Below are positions 8,243-21,040 of a stretch of DNA of 64,000 nt, piece after piece (positions within the stretch are counted from its first letter, which is position 1; every line of letters begins with the position of its first letter). The DNA lies in NCBI RefSeq assembly GCF_048569485.1, contig NW_027442072.1, positions 124,001 through 188,000 of the forward strand, given 5' to 3'. The notes under the pieces are model-generated. The model had not been told where the DNA came from, did no database searches, and was given only the letters and a program-made list of their open reading frames with translations. The position numbers and the translations under genes were made by a program. The stretch is from Anomaloglossus baeobatrachus. Its lineage: Eukaryota; Chordata; Amphibia; Anura; Aromobatidae.

Positions 8243-11200
8243 ATGGCTCTCAGAGGACTTTTCTTCCCCTGGGTCAGCCAGGGGACGGGAAAGGCACGCG
8301 TATTTTTGAGAGTGCTTCATGCAAAGCATCTTTTTCTTTTTCAAAAGGGAGCTCAACCGATGCCAGTCAAGTGGGGTGTGTGTGGCCCAGTGAGTGGAAA
8401 CGAGGGAGACTGTGGTTGGAGTCCCCTCGCTGTGTCTCTAAAAGAACCAAGATGAACAAGTCATGGCTCTCAGAGGACTTTTCTTCCCCTGGGTCAGCCA
8501 GGGGACGGGAAAGGCACGCGTATTTTTGAGAGTGCTTCATGCAAAGCATCTTTTTCTTTTTCAAAAGGGAGCTCAACCGATGCCAGTCAAGTGGGGTGTG
8601 TGTGGCCCAGTGAGTGGAAACGAGGGAGACTGTGGTTGGAGTCCCCTCGCTGTGTCTCTAAAAGAACCAAGATGAACAAGTCATGGCTCTCAGAGGACTT
8701 TTCTTCCCCTGGGTCAGCCAGGGGACGGGAAAGGCACGCGTATTTTTGAGAGTGCTTCATGCAAAGCATCTTTTTCTTTTTCAAAAGGGAGCTCAACCGA
8801 TGCCAGTCAAGTGGGGTGTGTGTGGCCCAGTGAGTGGAAACGAGGGAGACTGTGGTTGGAGTCCCCTCGCTGTGTCTCTAAAAGAACCAAGATGAACAAG
8901 TCATGGCTCTCAGAGGACTTTTCTTCCCCTGGGTCAGCCAGGGGACGGGAAAGGCACGCGTATTTTTGAGAGTGCTTCATGCAAAGCATCTTTTTCTTTT
9001 TCAAAAGGGAGCTCAACCGATGCCAGTCAAGTGGGGTGTGTGTGGCCCAGTGAGTGGCAACGAGGGAGACTGTGGTTGGAGTCCCCTCGCTGTGTCTCTA
9101 AAAGAACCAAGATGAACAAGTCATGGCTCTCAGAGGACTTTTCTTCCCCTGGGTCAGCCAGGGGACGGGAAAGGCACGCGTATTTTTGAGAGTGCTTCAT
9201 GCAAAGCATCTTTTTCTTTTTCAAAAGGGAGCTCAACCGATGCCAGTCAAGTGGGGTGTGTGTGGCCCAGTGAGTGGAAACGAGGGAGACTGTGGTTGGA
9301 GTCCCCTCGCTGTGTCTCTAAAAGAACCAAGATGAACAAGTCATGGCTCTCAGAGGACTTTTCTTCCCCTGGGTCAGCCAGGGGACGGGAAAGGCACGCG
9401 TATTTTTGAGAGTGCTTCATGCAAAGCATCTTTTTCTTTTTCAAAAGGGAGCTCAACCGATGCCAGTCAAGTGGGGTGTGTGTGGCCCAGTGAGTGGCAA
9501 CGAGGGAGACTGTGGTTGAAGTCCCCTCGCTGTGTCTCTAAAAGAACCAAGATGAACAAGTCATGGCTCTCAGAGGACTTTTCTTCCCCTGGGTCAGCCA
9601 GGGGACGGGAAAGGCACGCGTATTTTTGAGAGTGCTTCATGCAAAGCATCTTTTTCTTTTTCAAAAGGGAGCTCAACCGATGCCAGTCAAGTGGGGTGTG
9701 TGTGGCCCAGTGAGTGGCAACGAGGGAGACTGTGGTTGGAGTCCCCTCGCTGTGTCTCTAAAAGAACCAAGATGAACAAGTCATGGCTCTCAGAGGACTT
9801 TTCTTCCCCTGGGTCAGCCAGGGGACGGGAAAGGCACGCGTATTTTTGAGAGTGCTTCATGCAAAGCATCTTTTTCTTTTTCAAAAGGGAGCTCAATCGA
9901 TGCCAGTCAAGTGGGGTGTGTGTGGCCCAGTGAGTGGCAACGAGGGAGACTGTGGTTGGAGTCCCCTCGCTGTGTCTCTAAAAGAACCAAGATGAACAAG
10001 TCATGGCTCTCAGAGGACTTTTCTTCCCCTGGGTCAGCCAGGGGACGGGAAAGGCACGCGTATTTTTGAGAGTGCTTCATGCAAAGCATCTTTTTCTTTT
10101 TCAAAAGGGAGCTCAACCGATGCCAGTCAAGTGGGGTGTGTGTGGCCCAGTGAGTGGCAACGAGGGAGACTGTGGTTGGAGTCCCCTCGCTGTGTCTCTA
10201 AAAGAACCAAGATGAACAAGTCATGGCTCTCAGAGGACTTTTCTTCCCCTGGGTCAGCCAGGGGACGGGAAAGGCACGCGTATTTTTGAGAGTGCTTCAT
10301 GCAAAGCATCTTTTTCTTTTTCAAAAGGGAGCTCAACCGATGCCAGTCAAGTGGGGTGTGTGTGGCCCAGTGAGTGGCAACGAGGGAGACTGTGGTTGGA
10401 GTCCCCTCGCTGTGTCTCTAAAAGAACCAAGATGAACAAGTCATGGCTCTCAGAGGACTTTTCTTCCCCTGGGTCAGCCAGGGGACGGGAAAGGCACGCG
10501 TATTTTTGAGAGTGCTTCATGCAAAGCATCTTTTTCTTTTTCAAAAGGGAGCTCAACCGATGCCAGTCAAGTGGGGTGTGTGTGGCCCAGTGAGTGGCAA
10601 CGAGGGAGACTGTGGTTGGAGTCCCCTCGCTGTGTCTCTAAAAGAACCAAGATGAACAAGTCATGGCTCTCAGAGGACTTTTCTTCCCCTGGGTCAGCCA
10701 GGGGACGGGAAAGGCACGCGTATTTTTGAGAGTGCTTCATGCAAAGCATCTTTTTCTTTTTCAAAAGGGAGCTCAACCGATGCCAGTCAAGTGGGGTGTG
10801 TGTGGCCCAGTGAGTGGCAACGAGGGAGACTGTGGTTGGAGTCCCCTCGCTGTGTCTCTAAAAGAACCAAGATGAACAAGTCATGGCTCTCAGAGGACTT
10901 TTCTTCCCCTGGGTCAGCCAGGGGACGGGAAAGGCACGCGTATTTTTGAGAGTGCTTCATGCAAAGCATCTTTTTCTTTTTCAAAAGGGAGCTCAACCGA
11001 TGCCAGTCAAGTGGGGTGTGTGTGGCCCAGTGAGTGGAAACGAGGGAGACTGTGGTTGGAGTCCCCTCGCTGTGTCTCTAAAAGAACCAAGATGAACAAG
11101 TCATGGCTCTCAGAGGACTTTTCTTCCCCTGGGTCAGCCAGGGGACGGGAAAGGCACGCGTATTTTTGAGAGTGCTTCATGCAAAGCATCTTTTTCTTTT

Positions 11201-13494
11201 TCAAAAGGGAGCTCAACCGATGCCAGTCAAGTGGGGTGTGTGTGGCCCAGTGAGTGGAAACGAGGGAGACTGTGGTTGGAGTCCCCTCGCTGTGTCTCTA
11301 AAAGAACCAAGATGAACAAGTCATGGCTCTCAGAGGACTTTTCTTCCCCTGGGTCAGCCAGGGGACGGGAAAGGCACGCGTATTTTTGAGAGTGCTTCAT
11401 GCAAAGCATCTTTTTCTTTTTCAAAAGGGAGCTCAACCGATGCCAGTCAAGTGGGGTGTGTGTGGCCCAGTGAGTGGCAACGAGGGAGACTGTGGTTGGA
11501 GTCCCCTCGCTGTGTCTCTAAAAGAACCAAGATGAACAAGTCATGGCTCTCAGAGGACTTTTCTTCCCCTGGGTCAGCCAGGGGACGGGAAAGGCACGCG
11601 TATTTTTGAGAGTGCTTCATGCAAAGCATCTTTTTCTTTTTCAAAAGGGAGCTCAACCGATGCCAGTCAAGTGGGGTGTGTGTGGCCCAGTGAGTGGCAA
11701 CGAGGGAGACTGTGGTTGGAGTCCCCTCGCTGTGTCTCTAAAAGAACCAAGATGAACAAGTCATGGCTCTCAGAGGACTTTTCTTCCCCTGGGTCAGCCA
11801 GGGGACGGGAAAGGCACGCGTATTTTTGAGAGTGCTTCATGCAAAGCATCTTTTTCTTTTTCAAAAGGGAGCTCAACCGATGCCAGTCAAGTGGGGTGTG
11901 TGTGGCCCAGTGAGTGGCAACGAGGGAGACTGTGGTTGGAGTCCCCTCGCTGTGTCTCTAAAAGAACCAAGATGAACAAGTCATGGCTCTCAGAGGACTT
12001 TTCTTCCCCTGGGTCAGCCAGGGGACGGGAAAGGCACGCGTATTTTTGAGAGTGCTTCATGCAAAGCATCTTTTTCTTTTTCAAAAGGGAGCTCAACCGA
12101 TGCCAGTCAAGTGGGGTGTGTGTGGCCCAGTGAGTGGCAACGAGGGAGACTGTGGTTGGAGTCCCCTCGCTGTGTCTCTAAAAGAACCAAGATGAACAAG
12201 TCATGGCTCTCAGAGGACTTTTCTTCCCCTGGGTCAGCCAGGGGACGGGAAAGGCACGCGTATTTTTGAGAGTGCTTCATGCAAAGCATCTTTTTCTTTT
12301 TCAAAAGGGAGCTCAACCGATGCCAGTCAAGTGGGGTGTGTGTGGCCCAGTGAGTGGAAACGAGGGAGACTGTGGTTGGAGTCCCCTCGCTGTGTCTCTA
12401 AAAGAACCAAGATGAACAAGTCATGGCTCTCAGAGGACTTTTCTTCCCCTGGGTCAGCCAGGGGACGGGAAAGGCACGCGTATTTTTGAGAGTGCTTCAT
12501 GCAAAGCATCTTTTTCTTTTTCAAAAGGGAGCTCAACCGATGCCAGTCAAGTGGGGTGTGTGTGGCCCAGTGAGTGGAAACGAGGGAGACTGTGGTTGGA
12601 GTCCCCTCGCTGTGTCTCTAAAAGAACCAAGATGAACAAGTCATGGCTCTCAGAGGACTTTTCTTCCCCTGGGTCAGCCAGGGGACGGGAAAGGCACGCG
12701 TATTTTTGAGAGTGCTTCATGCAAAGCATCTTTTTCTTTTTCAAAAGGGAGCTCAACCGATGCCAGTCAAGTGGGGTGTGTGTGGCCCAGTGAGTGGCAA
12801 CGAGGGAGACTGTGGTTGGAGTCCCCTCGCTGTGTCTCTAAAAGAACCAAGATGAACAAGTCATGGCTCTCAGAGGACTTTTCTTCCCCTGGGTCAGCCA
12901 GGGGACGGGAAAGGCACGCGTATTTTTGAGAGTGCTTCATGCAAAGCATCTTTTTCTTTTTCAAAAGGGAGCTCAACCGATGCCAGTCAAGTGGGGTGTG
13001 TGTGGCCCAGTGAGTGGCAACGAGGGAGACTGTGGTTGGAGTCCCCTCGCTGTGTCTCTAAAAGAACCAAGATGAACAAGTCATGGCTCTCAGAGGACTT
13101 TTCTTCCCCTGGGTCAGCCAGGGGACGGGAAAGGCACGCGTATTTTTGAGAGTGCTTCATGCAAAGCATCTTTTTCTTTTTCAAAAGGGAGCTCAACCGA
13201 TGCCAGTCAAGTGGGGTGTGTGTGGCCCAGTGAGTGGCAACGAGGGAGACTGTGGTTGGAGTCCCCTCGCTGTGTCTCTAAAAGAACCAAGATGAACAAG
13301 TCATGGCTCTCAGAGGACTTTTCTTCCCCTGGGTCAGCCAGGGGACGGGAAAGGCACGCGTATTTTTGAGAGTGCTTCATGCAAAGCATCTTTTTCTTTT
13401 TCAAAAGGGAGCTCAACCGATGCCAGTCAAGTGGGGTGTGTGTGGCCCAGTGAGTGGCAACGAGGGAGACTGTGGTTGGAGTCCCCTCGCTGTG
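8243..13494 (+). repeat. 220-bp minisatellite, about 23.9 units
   Basis: The unit starts atggctctcagaggac and repeats every 220 bases with almost no divergence. Within the unit, gtgtgtgtggcccagtgag, gactgtggttggagtcccc and aagatgaacaagtc match the end and 3' UTR of the transposase at about 16675-16910 (gtgtctgtgtgcccaatg, gactccgcttggagtaacc, aagatgaacag), so it is derived from hAT. The main variant (gtggaaac, call A, or gtggcaac, call C) runs A A A C A C C C C C C C A A C C C C A A C C C C over 24 units, so the last 12 units are two copies of a 6-unit block (1,320 bp). The 70-codon open frames in each unit are by-products. Confidence 0.95.
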
Positions 13495-13595
13495 TTATAC
13501 ATGCTTTTAGAAGGGCATGACATGGCTTGGAGGTTGACTTTCATAAAATGCAAACTGTTGGCTACCAAAATGCTGCCTTTCCAACAACTGTGGTT
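13495..13595 (+). other. Rearranged junction into transposase
   Basis: The stretch gaggttgactttcat ... ctgttggctaccaaaatgctgcc resembles the transposase segment at about 14501-14550 (gaggttgactctatccc ... ctgttggctaccgaaatgctgcc). It then jumps into the acidic N-terminal region (NEEHTDEDETQIPDWDD). It records a rearrangement that removed the true transposase start. Confidence 0.65.
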
Positions 13596-16500
13596 ATAGG
13601 CAATGAGGAACATACTGATGAAGATGAGACGCAGATACCCGATTGGGATGACAACTTAAATATTCGGTCAGGGCAAGAAGAGGCTCGGTCTGAGGGGGAG
13701 GGGAGTGCAAACACAACAATTGATGATGAAGTTCTAGATCCCACCTACTGTCAACCCCCAGTCAGGCACTCGAGGAGGTCAACAGAGGCGGTGGAGGAGG
13801 ATGCAACCGACGACGAAATTACCTTGCGCCTTCCTGGACAGAGTCGGAGCACTGGTAGCACGTCTACAACTGCATCCTCAGCCACCACTCTGCCTATGAG
13901 CATTATTCGGGGTGCATCAACAGGTCGCATGGCCTCTAAGCCTTGCCTAGCCTGTTCCTTTTTTGACATAGAAAAAGATCGCCCAAATCATGTGATATGT
14001 AAAATTTGTCATGATTCTCTTAGTAGAGGTCAAAACCTCAGCAGTTTGACAACTTCTTCCATGAATCGTCACATGAATAAATATCATAGGTCCCGGTGGG
14101 AAGCTCACTGTGCTGCAATGCGGCCTAGCGGAGCGAACCATCCACCGCCCGCCCCTTCCAGTGCATCCGCGCGCTCTTCATCTTCTAGGACTGTGGGGAC
14201 AGCTGTCACACCTGTTTTTCCACGCAAAACTTCCACCACTGTAACCGCAACAGGCAGTTTGCTTGGTAGGTCGTCAGTTGGTTTGGAAGGGGAAACAAGT
14301 GAGTGTGTACAGCTCTCTCAGACATCGATAGCACCTACGTTGGATGAAGGCAACATCATGTCTCCGCCTGCACTTTCCTCACAAACCTGCATTTTTCCAG
14401 GGACACCCTACTCAACACCGTCTACACACAGCAGCCAGATCTCTGTCCCTCAGATGTGGTCAAATAAAAGGCCACTTCCTCCGACCCATGACAAAGCTAA
14501 GAGGTTGACTCTATCCCTCTGTAAGCTGTTGGCTACCGAAATGCTGCCTTTCCGCCTAGTGGACACACAGGATTTTAGAGACCTTATGTCTGTCGCTGTG
14601 CCCCAGTACCAGATGCCTAGTCGCCACTACTTCTCTAAGAAAGGTGTGCCCGCGCTACACCAGCATGTCGCACACAACATCACCGCTTCCTTGAGAAACT
14701 CTGTGTGTGAACGGGTGCATTTCACCACCGATACTTGGACCAGTAAGCATGGACAGGGACGTTACATGTCGCTGACTGGGCACTCGGTAACTATGTTGAT
14801 AGATGGTGAAGGGTCTGCTGCACAAGTCTTGCCGTCCCCACGACTTGTGTGTCAATCCTCTGTCTGTCCAAGTTCCGCCACTGCTTCTGCATCCTCCACC
14901 TCATCTGGGTCCTCCACCTCCGCCCCAAGCCTGCCTGGTCAGGCCACCAGCGTTCTCACTGCGCAGAAGGAATCACGCACCCCTCATTACTATGCTGGCA
15001 GCAGAGCGCAACGGCATCAGGCGGTCTTTAGCTTGACATGTCTTGGGAATAAGAGTCACACAGCTGAGGAGTTGTGGTCAGCTCTGCGGTCCGAGTTTAA
15101 TAAATGGTTGTCTCCACTCAACCTGCAGCCTGGTAAGGCCGTGTGCGACAATGCTGCAAACCTGGGTGCGGCCCTTCGCCTGGGCAAGGTGACACACGTG
15201 CCTTGTATGGCTCACGTGTTGAACCTTGTTGTCCAGCAATTTTTAACACACTATCCCGGCCTAGATGGCCTTCTGACCAGGGCACGTAAACTGTCTGCAG
15301 TGCTCACTTCCGCCGTTCAACCGCCGCAGCTGAGCGACTTGCATCGCTCCAGAAGTCTTTCGGCCTGCCGGTTCATCGCCTGAAATGCGATGTGGCGACA
15401 CGCTGGAATTCAACTCTCCACATGTTACAGCGACTGTGGCAGCACCGGCGAGCCCTGGTGCAATACGTCATGATGGGCCAACGAGATGCAGAAGTGGGGC
15501 AGATCACCCTGATGGAGTGATCTCAGATCAAGGACCTATGCACCGTTCTGCACAGTTTCGACATGGCGACGAATATGTTTAGCGCTGACAATGCCATTAT
15601 CAGCATGACGATTACAGTCATTTACATGCTGGAGCACACGCTAAACACTATTCGGAGTCAGGGGGTGGGACAACAGGAAGGGGAGGAACTACAGGAGGAT
15701 TCATATGCGCAAGACACAACAACATCACCAAGGTCCAGACGTTCATCATCACCAACGCGGCAGGCATGGGACCATGGGGGACAGGGATCAACAAGGGCGC
15801 ATGGTAGCAGGCGAGATGTTGAGGAAGGTGCAGGAGGACATGAAGATATGGAGGACGAACTGTCCATGGACATGGAAGACTCAGCGGATGAGGGAGACCT
15901 TGGTCAAAATTCAGTTGAAAGAGGTTGGGGGGAGATGTCAGAGGAAGAAAGAACGGTTAGCACCTCTATGCCACAAACACAGCGTGGACTTGGTCCGCAT
16001 GGCTGCGCAAGACACATGAGTGCCTTCTTGTTGCACTACCTCCAACATGACCCTCGGATTGTCAAAATTAGAAGTGATGATGACTACTGGCTTGCCACAC
16101 TATTAGATCCCCGGGACAAGTCCAAATTTTGTGACATAATTCCACCCATAGAAAGGGACGCACGTATGCTGGAGTATCAGCATAAGCTGTTACTCGATCT
16201 TAGCTCGGCTTTTACACCAAACAACCGTGCAGGTGAAGGGAGTGATTCTCCCAGTTGTAACTTGACAAACATGGGACGGCATCGTCATCTTCAACAGTCT
16301 ACCCGTACCAGTAGGACCGTATCTGGTGCTGGTAACAGCAATTTTATGGAATATTTTCATAATTTTTTTAGACCCTCCTTTGCAAGGCCACCAGAGACAA
16401 CAAGTCTGACACATAGTCAACGGATGGAGAGGATGATACAGGAGTATCTCGAAATGAACATCGATGCAATGACTTTGCAAATGGAGCCTTGCTCCTTTTG

Positions 16501-16735
16501 GGCTTCAAATCTAGAAAAATTGACAGAGCTCTCCAGTTACGCCTTGGAGATTTTGTCGTGTGCAGCTGCCAGCGTTGTCTCTGAACGTGTCTTCTTCAGT
16601 GCTGCTGGGTGTGTGCTGACAGATAAGCGCACGCGTCTGTCCAGTGACAATGTGGACACACTGACGTTCATCAAAATGAACAAGTCATGGATCCAGAAGG
16701 AATTTACTACCCCTGTGTCATCCTGGGGAGAGTAA
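13596..16735 (+). pseudogene. BED-finger hAT transposase, copy 1, N-terminally truncated
   Basis: hAT transposases cut and paste DNA in the nucleus. In order: an acidic linker (NEEHTDEDETQIPDWDD), a BED zinc finger at about 13940-14100 (CKICHDSLSRGQ to HMNKYHRSRW), a Ser/Pro-rich linker, the first catalytic Asp in HFTTDTWTSKHGQGRY (codon 14730), the second in VCDNAANLGAALRL (codon 15147), the CMAH motif just after, and the hATC dimerisation domain (LSCAAASVVSERVFFSAAG) with an end of SSDNVDTLTFIKMNKSW. About the first 240 residues present in copy 2 are missing. Against copy 2 it has a 4-base insertion near 15297, an in-frame 9-base loss near 15475 and TGG to TGA at 15518. It is therefore a non-functional copy. 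The C-terminus is the complete one of the two. Confidence 0.9.
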
Positions 16736-16924
16736 ATGCTTGTGGATTTGGAATGTGCTTGATGCAAATCAAAACATCCTGTTTGCAACTAGGGCACAAG
16801 TGCTGCCACTGATGGGGTGTCTGTGTGCCCAATGTTGGGAAAAAAGGTAGACTCCGCTTGGAGTAACCCTTGCTTGATGTGTTTTTTAAAAATGATACAA
16901 GATGAACAGATCTGAAGGCAAGAT
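16736..16924 (+). other. Transposase 3' UTR
   Basis: Follows the transposase stop. It carries the ancestral version of the 220-bp minisatellite motifs (gtgtctgtgtgcccaatg, tagactccgcttggag, gatacaagatgaacag) as a single copy. It ends where a second internal transposase segment starts. Confidence 0.65.
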
Positions 16925-17625
16925 GAAGGCAACATCATGTCTCCGCCTGCACTTTTCTCACAAACCTGCATTTTTCCAGGGACACCCTACTCAACACCGT
17001 CTACAGACAGCAGCCAGATCTCTTTCCCTCAGATGTGGTCAAATAAAAGGCCACTTACTGCGACCCATGACAAAGCTAAGTGGTTGACTCTATCCCTCTG
17101 TAAGCTGTTGGCTACCGAAATGCTGCCTTTACGCGTAGTGGACACACAGGATTTTACAGACCTTATGTCTGTCGCTGTGCCCCAGTACCACATGCCCAAT
17201 CACCACTGCTTCTCCAAGAAAAGCATGCCCGCGCTACACCAGCATGTCGCACACAACATCACCACTTCCTTGAGAAAATCTGTGTGCGACAGGGTGCATT
17301 TCAACACAGATACTTGGACCAGTAAGCATAGACAGGGTCATTACATGTCACTGACTGGGCACTGGCAAACTATGGTGAGAGATGGAGAAGGGTCTGCTGT
17401 ACAAGTCTTGCCGTCCCCACGAGTTGTTTCAATCCTTGTTCTGTATGTAGAAGTTAATACACTGCTTCTGCCTCTTCAACCTCGTGTGGGTCCTCTACCT
17501 TGGCGCAAACCCTGTGTGGTCAGGCCACCCTTCCTTGCAACTGCGCACAAGGACTACCACACACCTCCTTACTATGCTGGCAGCAGAGCTCAATGCCATC
17601 AGGCGGTCAAAGCTTTACTTTGAAA
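16925..17625 (+). pseudogene. hAT transposase internal segment, second copy
   Basis: Repeats the part of the transposase from SPPALFSQTCIFPGTPYS to HYYAGSRA-like sequence, including the first catalytic Asp in HFNTDTWTSKHRQGHY. It is clearly more diverged than copy 1. It starts at gatgaaggcaacatcatg, the same point as 14344 in copy 1, so it looks like a partial duplication of an older relative. It has no start, second Asp or hATC. Confidence 0.8.
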
Positions 17626-17639
17626 TGTATGGGAAATGT

Positions 17640-18015
17640 GAGTCACACCGCTATTACAGAGAATAGTAGTCAGGCAGGGTCAAAACATTAATTGAGGAAC
17701 AGGAACAGAATGGGACGGCCAGGAAAGAATCAGAAAACAAGCAGAGTTGAAATGCGTATCGGCCAACAAGGTACATAAACAGCAAGCAGGAAAAGTAGTC
17801 AGGTAACAAGCACACAAAATCATAAAACTGAACTGGGGGTAAAATTAACCAGAGGTTCATAGCTATGTCTGGCAGTGGTCTGCAGACAGGATGGGCATAA
17901 AAAAGGGTGTGGTGTCTTCCCATTGGTTGTAGCTGAATGATGGTATTTCATCTGTGAGATACCCACCAGCTACATTCAGCCAGAGATTCTGCATCTGTCA
18001 AGGTAATGCAGCCCA
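17640..18015. other. Unassigned repeat-like block
   Basis: Repeated aacaag, cagcaagcagg and ggaacagg words resemble dispersed amphibian repeat DNA. No coding motif and no clear ends are seen. It separates two transposase relics. Confidence 0.3.
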
Positions 18016-19250
18016 GTGGGTGAGCATAACCTGCGTCCACCTGCGCCGCTGGCATCGACTACTCTCACATCATCAGCACTATTCATGAAAGGAACACGTT
18101 GTCACCTGGCAACCGGAGTACAAATTGACGGAGCGGACTACGTTGGTGACTTAACAGCCGTGTGCGGCAATGATGCAAACCTGGCTGCGGGCCATCCTCA
18201 GGGCAATGTGACACACGTGCCTTTTAGGGCTCACGTGTTGAACCGAATTCGCCAGCAATTTTTAAAACACCATCACGGCCTACATGGCCTTGTGCAGTGG
18301 GCACGCTCGCTATGTGCTCACTTCCATCGTGCGCACACAGCAGCTCAACAACTTTCATCACTCCGGAAGTCTTAGGGTCTGGCAGTTAAACGCCGTAAAT
18401 GCGATGTTTCGACACGCAGGAATTGGAATCTGCACATGTTGCAGCGTGTGTGGCAGCACCGCAGAGCCCTGCTGAAATACGGTAAGACATATAGCCTGGG
18501 ATAACTTGATCCAGAGGTGGTGCAGATCACGCTGCTGGAGTGGTGTCAGATCAAGGACCTATGCACCCTGCTACACAGTTTTGAAATGTCGACGAAGATG
18601 TTTAGCACTGGCAATGTCATTCTCAGCGTGACAATTCTGGTCATCTACATGATGGAGCACACTGTAATTATTATTCTGAGTCAGGTGTTGGGACAAGAGG
18701 AAGGGGAGGAAGTACAGGAGGAGTCATATGCGGAAGGGATAACAAGATCTACGAGGTCCAGATGGTCAGCGGCACCTATGCGGCATTCATGGTGAGGGAG
18801 AGGGATTAACAAGGGCGCATAGTATCAGCAAAAAGTGTTGATGAAAGTGCAGGAGCCCATGAAGAAATGGAGGACGAACTGGCGATGGGCATGGAAGACT
18901 CAGCAGATGAGTGAGAGCTTGCTCACATTTCGGTTGTGCGAGGTTGTGGGTAGAGGGCAGAGGAAGGATGCACGATTCTCACCTCTCTGCCACCAACACA
19001 CCAAGGACTTGGTCCTCCTGGATGCACAAGACACATGAGCGCCTTCTTGCTGCACTACCTACATGACCCTCGGATTGTATGAATTTGAACTAATCCTGAA
19101 TACTGGGTTGCCACACTGTTAGATCCCCGGTACAAGACAAAATTTGGCGAACTAATTCCTGCCATAGAAATAGACGCACGTATACAGGAGTATCTGCAGA
19201 ATGTGGTACGCAATCTTAGATCTACTTGTCCACTAAACACCAGTGCTGCA
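18016..19250 (+). pseudogene. Decayed hAT transposase, C-terminal half
   Basis: Pieces in several frames match the transposase in order: AVCGNDANLAAGHPQGNVTH (second catalytic Asp region, Asp replaced by Gly-Asn), HVPFRAHVLN (CMAH lost), QIKDLCTLLHSFEMSTKMFS, IYMMEHTVIIILSQ, LLHYLHDPRI, then NTGLPHC*IPGTRQN-like remnants near 19100. There are many frameshifts. It is older than copies 1 and 2. Confidence 0.7.
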
Positions 19251-19540
19251 CAGAGTGAATCTCAACGCTTTGTCATGGATAGGAGGAAATGGTCTTTTAC
19301 TTGTCCACATCGGAGGGACCGAGGGATGGCTGCTGTGCTGAGATGGCGTTGAGTACGGTGTCCCTGCACAGTTGCACTTTTGGTCATATCCCAAAATGAG
19401 TTGAAAAAGGACAGATGCTGTTGGAAAGGGGAACAGGTGTGTTGGAAAGGGGAAAAAAGTTTTGGTCCGTGGATTTGGTGGTTAAGCAACTGTAACATTT
19501 GCTGAAGAAACAACATCTGTTACAGTGGGACTGGCAGATT
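19251..19540. pseudogene. Scrambled hAT transposase scraps, both strands
   Basis: On the minus strand, 19262-19370 resembles the SSQISVPQMWSNKRPL and HDKAKR region. On the plus strand, 19408-19480 resembles the transposase start (agatgctgttggaaagggg against agatgctggtggaaagggg). An inverted junction between two parts of the gene lies here. Confidence 0.55.
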
Positions 19541-20750
19541 TGGATAAAGTGGTATATAATCTGTGACCGCTATATAACGAAAATTAATAAGAAAAGAAAG
19601 AGAAAGGTATATATCCCCATCACCAGTCAGTGTCCACCGTGCTCCCAGTTGGAAAAGGAGAGGTTGGCAACTTGAAGGTTTGGTGGAGGATACAGAGCTG
19701 TGTGGCTATGAAACTAATAGTAGCCTGAACCGAGTTAGACGCCATTCGATCTGGAGACTGTGAGCCCTGTTAGCGTCACAGGGTCCACATGCCCACCCAG
19801 CCCAGGAACTCCCTGTTAACAACACAGGGGCCATTGAGTACGCTGACCGTGTGCGTAGGGGCCACACCTGTGGACAGCAGGCGCATCAGCAGCAGCAGGC
19901 CTGTTAATGCCACTGGGCTGCACAAGCAGGACTGTTAGGACAGGAGCTGGTCTTAACCGTTCTGCGTTACCAACTGTGGTGGTGGCCTGCATCCACCACC
20001 CGATCCCTGCCTACCTCTGGCCTAAAGCCGCAATGGGTTCAACACATGGAGGTGTGCTCTTTCGGAGCATAATAGAAGACTGCGCACCTCCTGGTTGGCT
20101 CCAGCCCCTTTTATAACCTGGGTCCGCCCCAAACCAGGGTGAACCACAATGCACCTCCTGGAGACAAAAGTAGAGTGACACGTCATGAGTGGCATAACTA
20201 GCGTCCTATTTGGAAACGCAACTTCAATGATGACCTCATGGCTGCCATGACCCAAACACCTCACCAGTCATCGTCTGAGCATCAATAATGCGGTGACAAG
20301 TCATAGGTGTGGGCCTCTGCAAGCCATTTGGGAGGACACCTGATGCCCTGTGGTCTATATGGGACCCCCACATCAGGGCCAGGGCCAAAGAGTTCATTAC
20401 CGGACCTAGTCTCTGATGCAGGAAGTGCCTGAGCATGCTCAGTAGCATGAAATACAGTCTCTGAAAAAAGACTATCAGCTTTAGCATGGTGTCTATGCCC
20501 AAAACAGGACTTAGACCCGGCACGGAATGCAAGCACCTGTGCAAAGAGGCTTTTCACACTTAGTGTGGGAGCATGCGCTGTATCCCGAAATGAAAACTTA
20601 GCGTCAGGAATGGCACAGTCAGGCTGAGCATACTCACTAGGCGAAACACTGTAATTATGCTGCAGCTGGGGTACATCGGCACACGCATGCGCACTAGCTG
20701 CCTCTCCACACTTAGACGTGGAGGGGAAATTTGTCTTGGAGATGCTGTCT
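19541..20750. other. Unassigned 1.2-kb block within the hAT
   Basis: GC-richer sequence with repeated phrases (cctgttagcgtcacaggg, cctgttaacaacacaggg, cctgttaatgccactggg at about 19766-19918). I do not recognise a gene. It is probably another dispersed repeat captured inside the element. Confidence 0.35.
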
Positions 20751-21040
20751 ATGAAAAGAAGGAAAAGCTAAAGGAAGCCTGACTTTCTATCCCTCCGAAT
20801 TATGAAATGCAGCAATGAATTCCATGAGTTTGCTATAACATTAGCGTAGCAAAATGTGCATGAGGGTGTGATGTAGAGGTGCTAGAAATAGCTTGTCACC
20901 AGTGGGGCACTAATGGAATACAACAGCCAGTTCTATGATGCCACAAAATGGCAGTATTTTGTGCTATCATTATAGCTTATTAAAAACAGAGCACGAGGTT
21001 GTCATGCAGAGGTGCTGCACATAGATTTGCAGTAGTGTGA
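20751..21040 (-). repeat. Duplicate of hAT subterminal sequence
   Basis: gaagcctgactttctatccctcc...gaaatgcag at about 20777 matches gaagcctgcctttctattccctcc...gaaatgcag at about 24745. A partial copy of the subterminal region therefore precedes the array as well. Confidence 0.5.

Noticed and set aside
8243-13494. CRISPR-like regular spacing
   Set aside because: Units are 220 bases and nearly identical throughout, with no unique spacers. The window is vertebrate.
8367-13599. Dozens of identical 69-98 codon open frames on both strands
   Set aside because: They are the same frame repeated with the 220-bp minisatellite. The unit derives from non-coding 3' sequence and there is no gene context.
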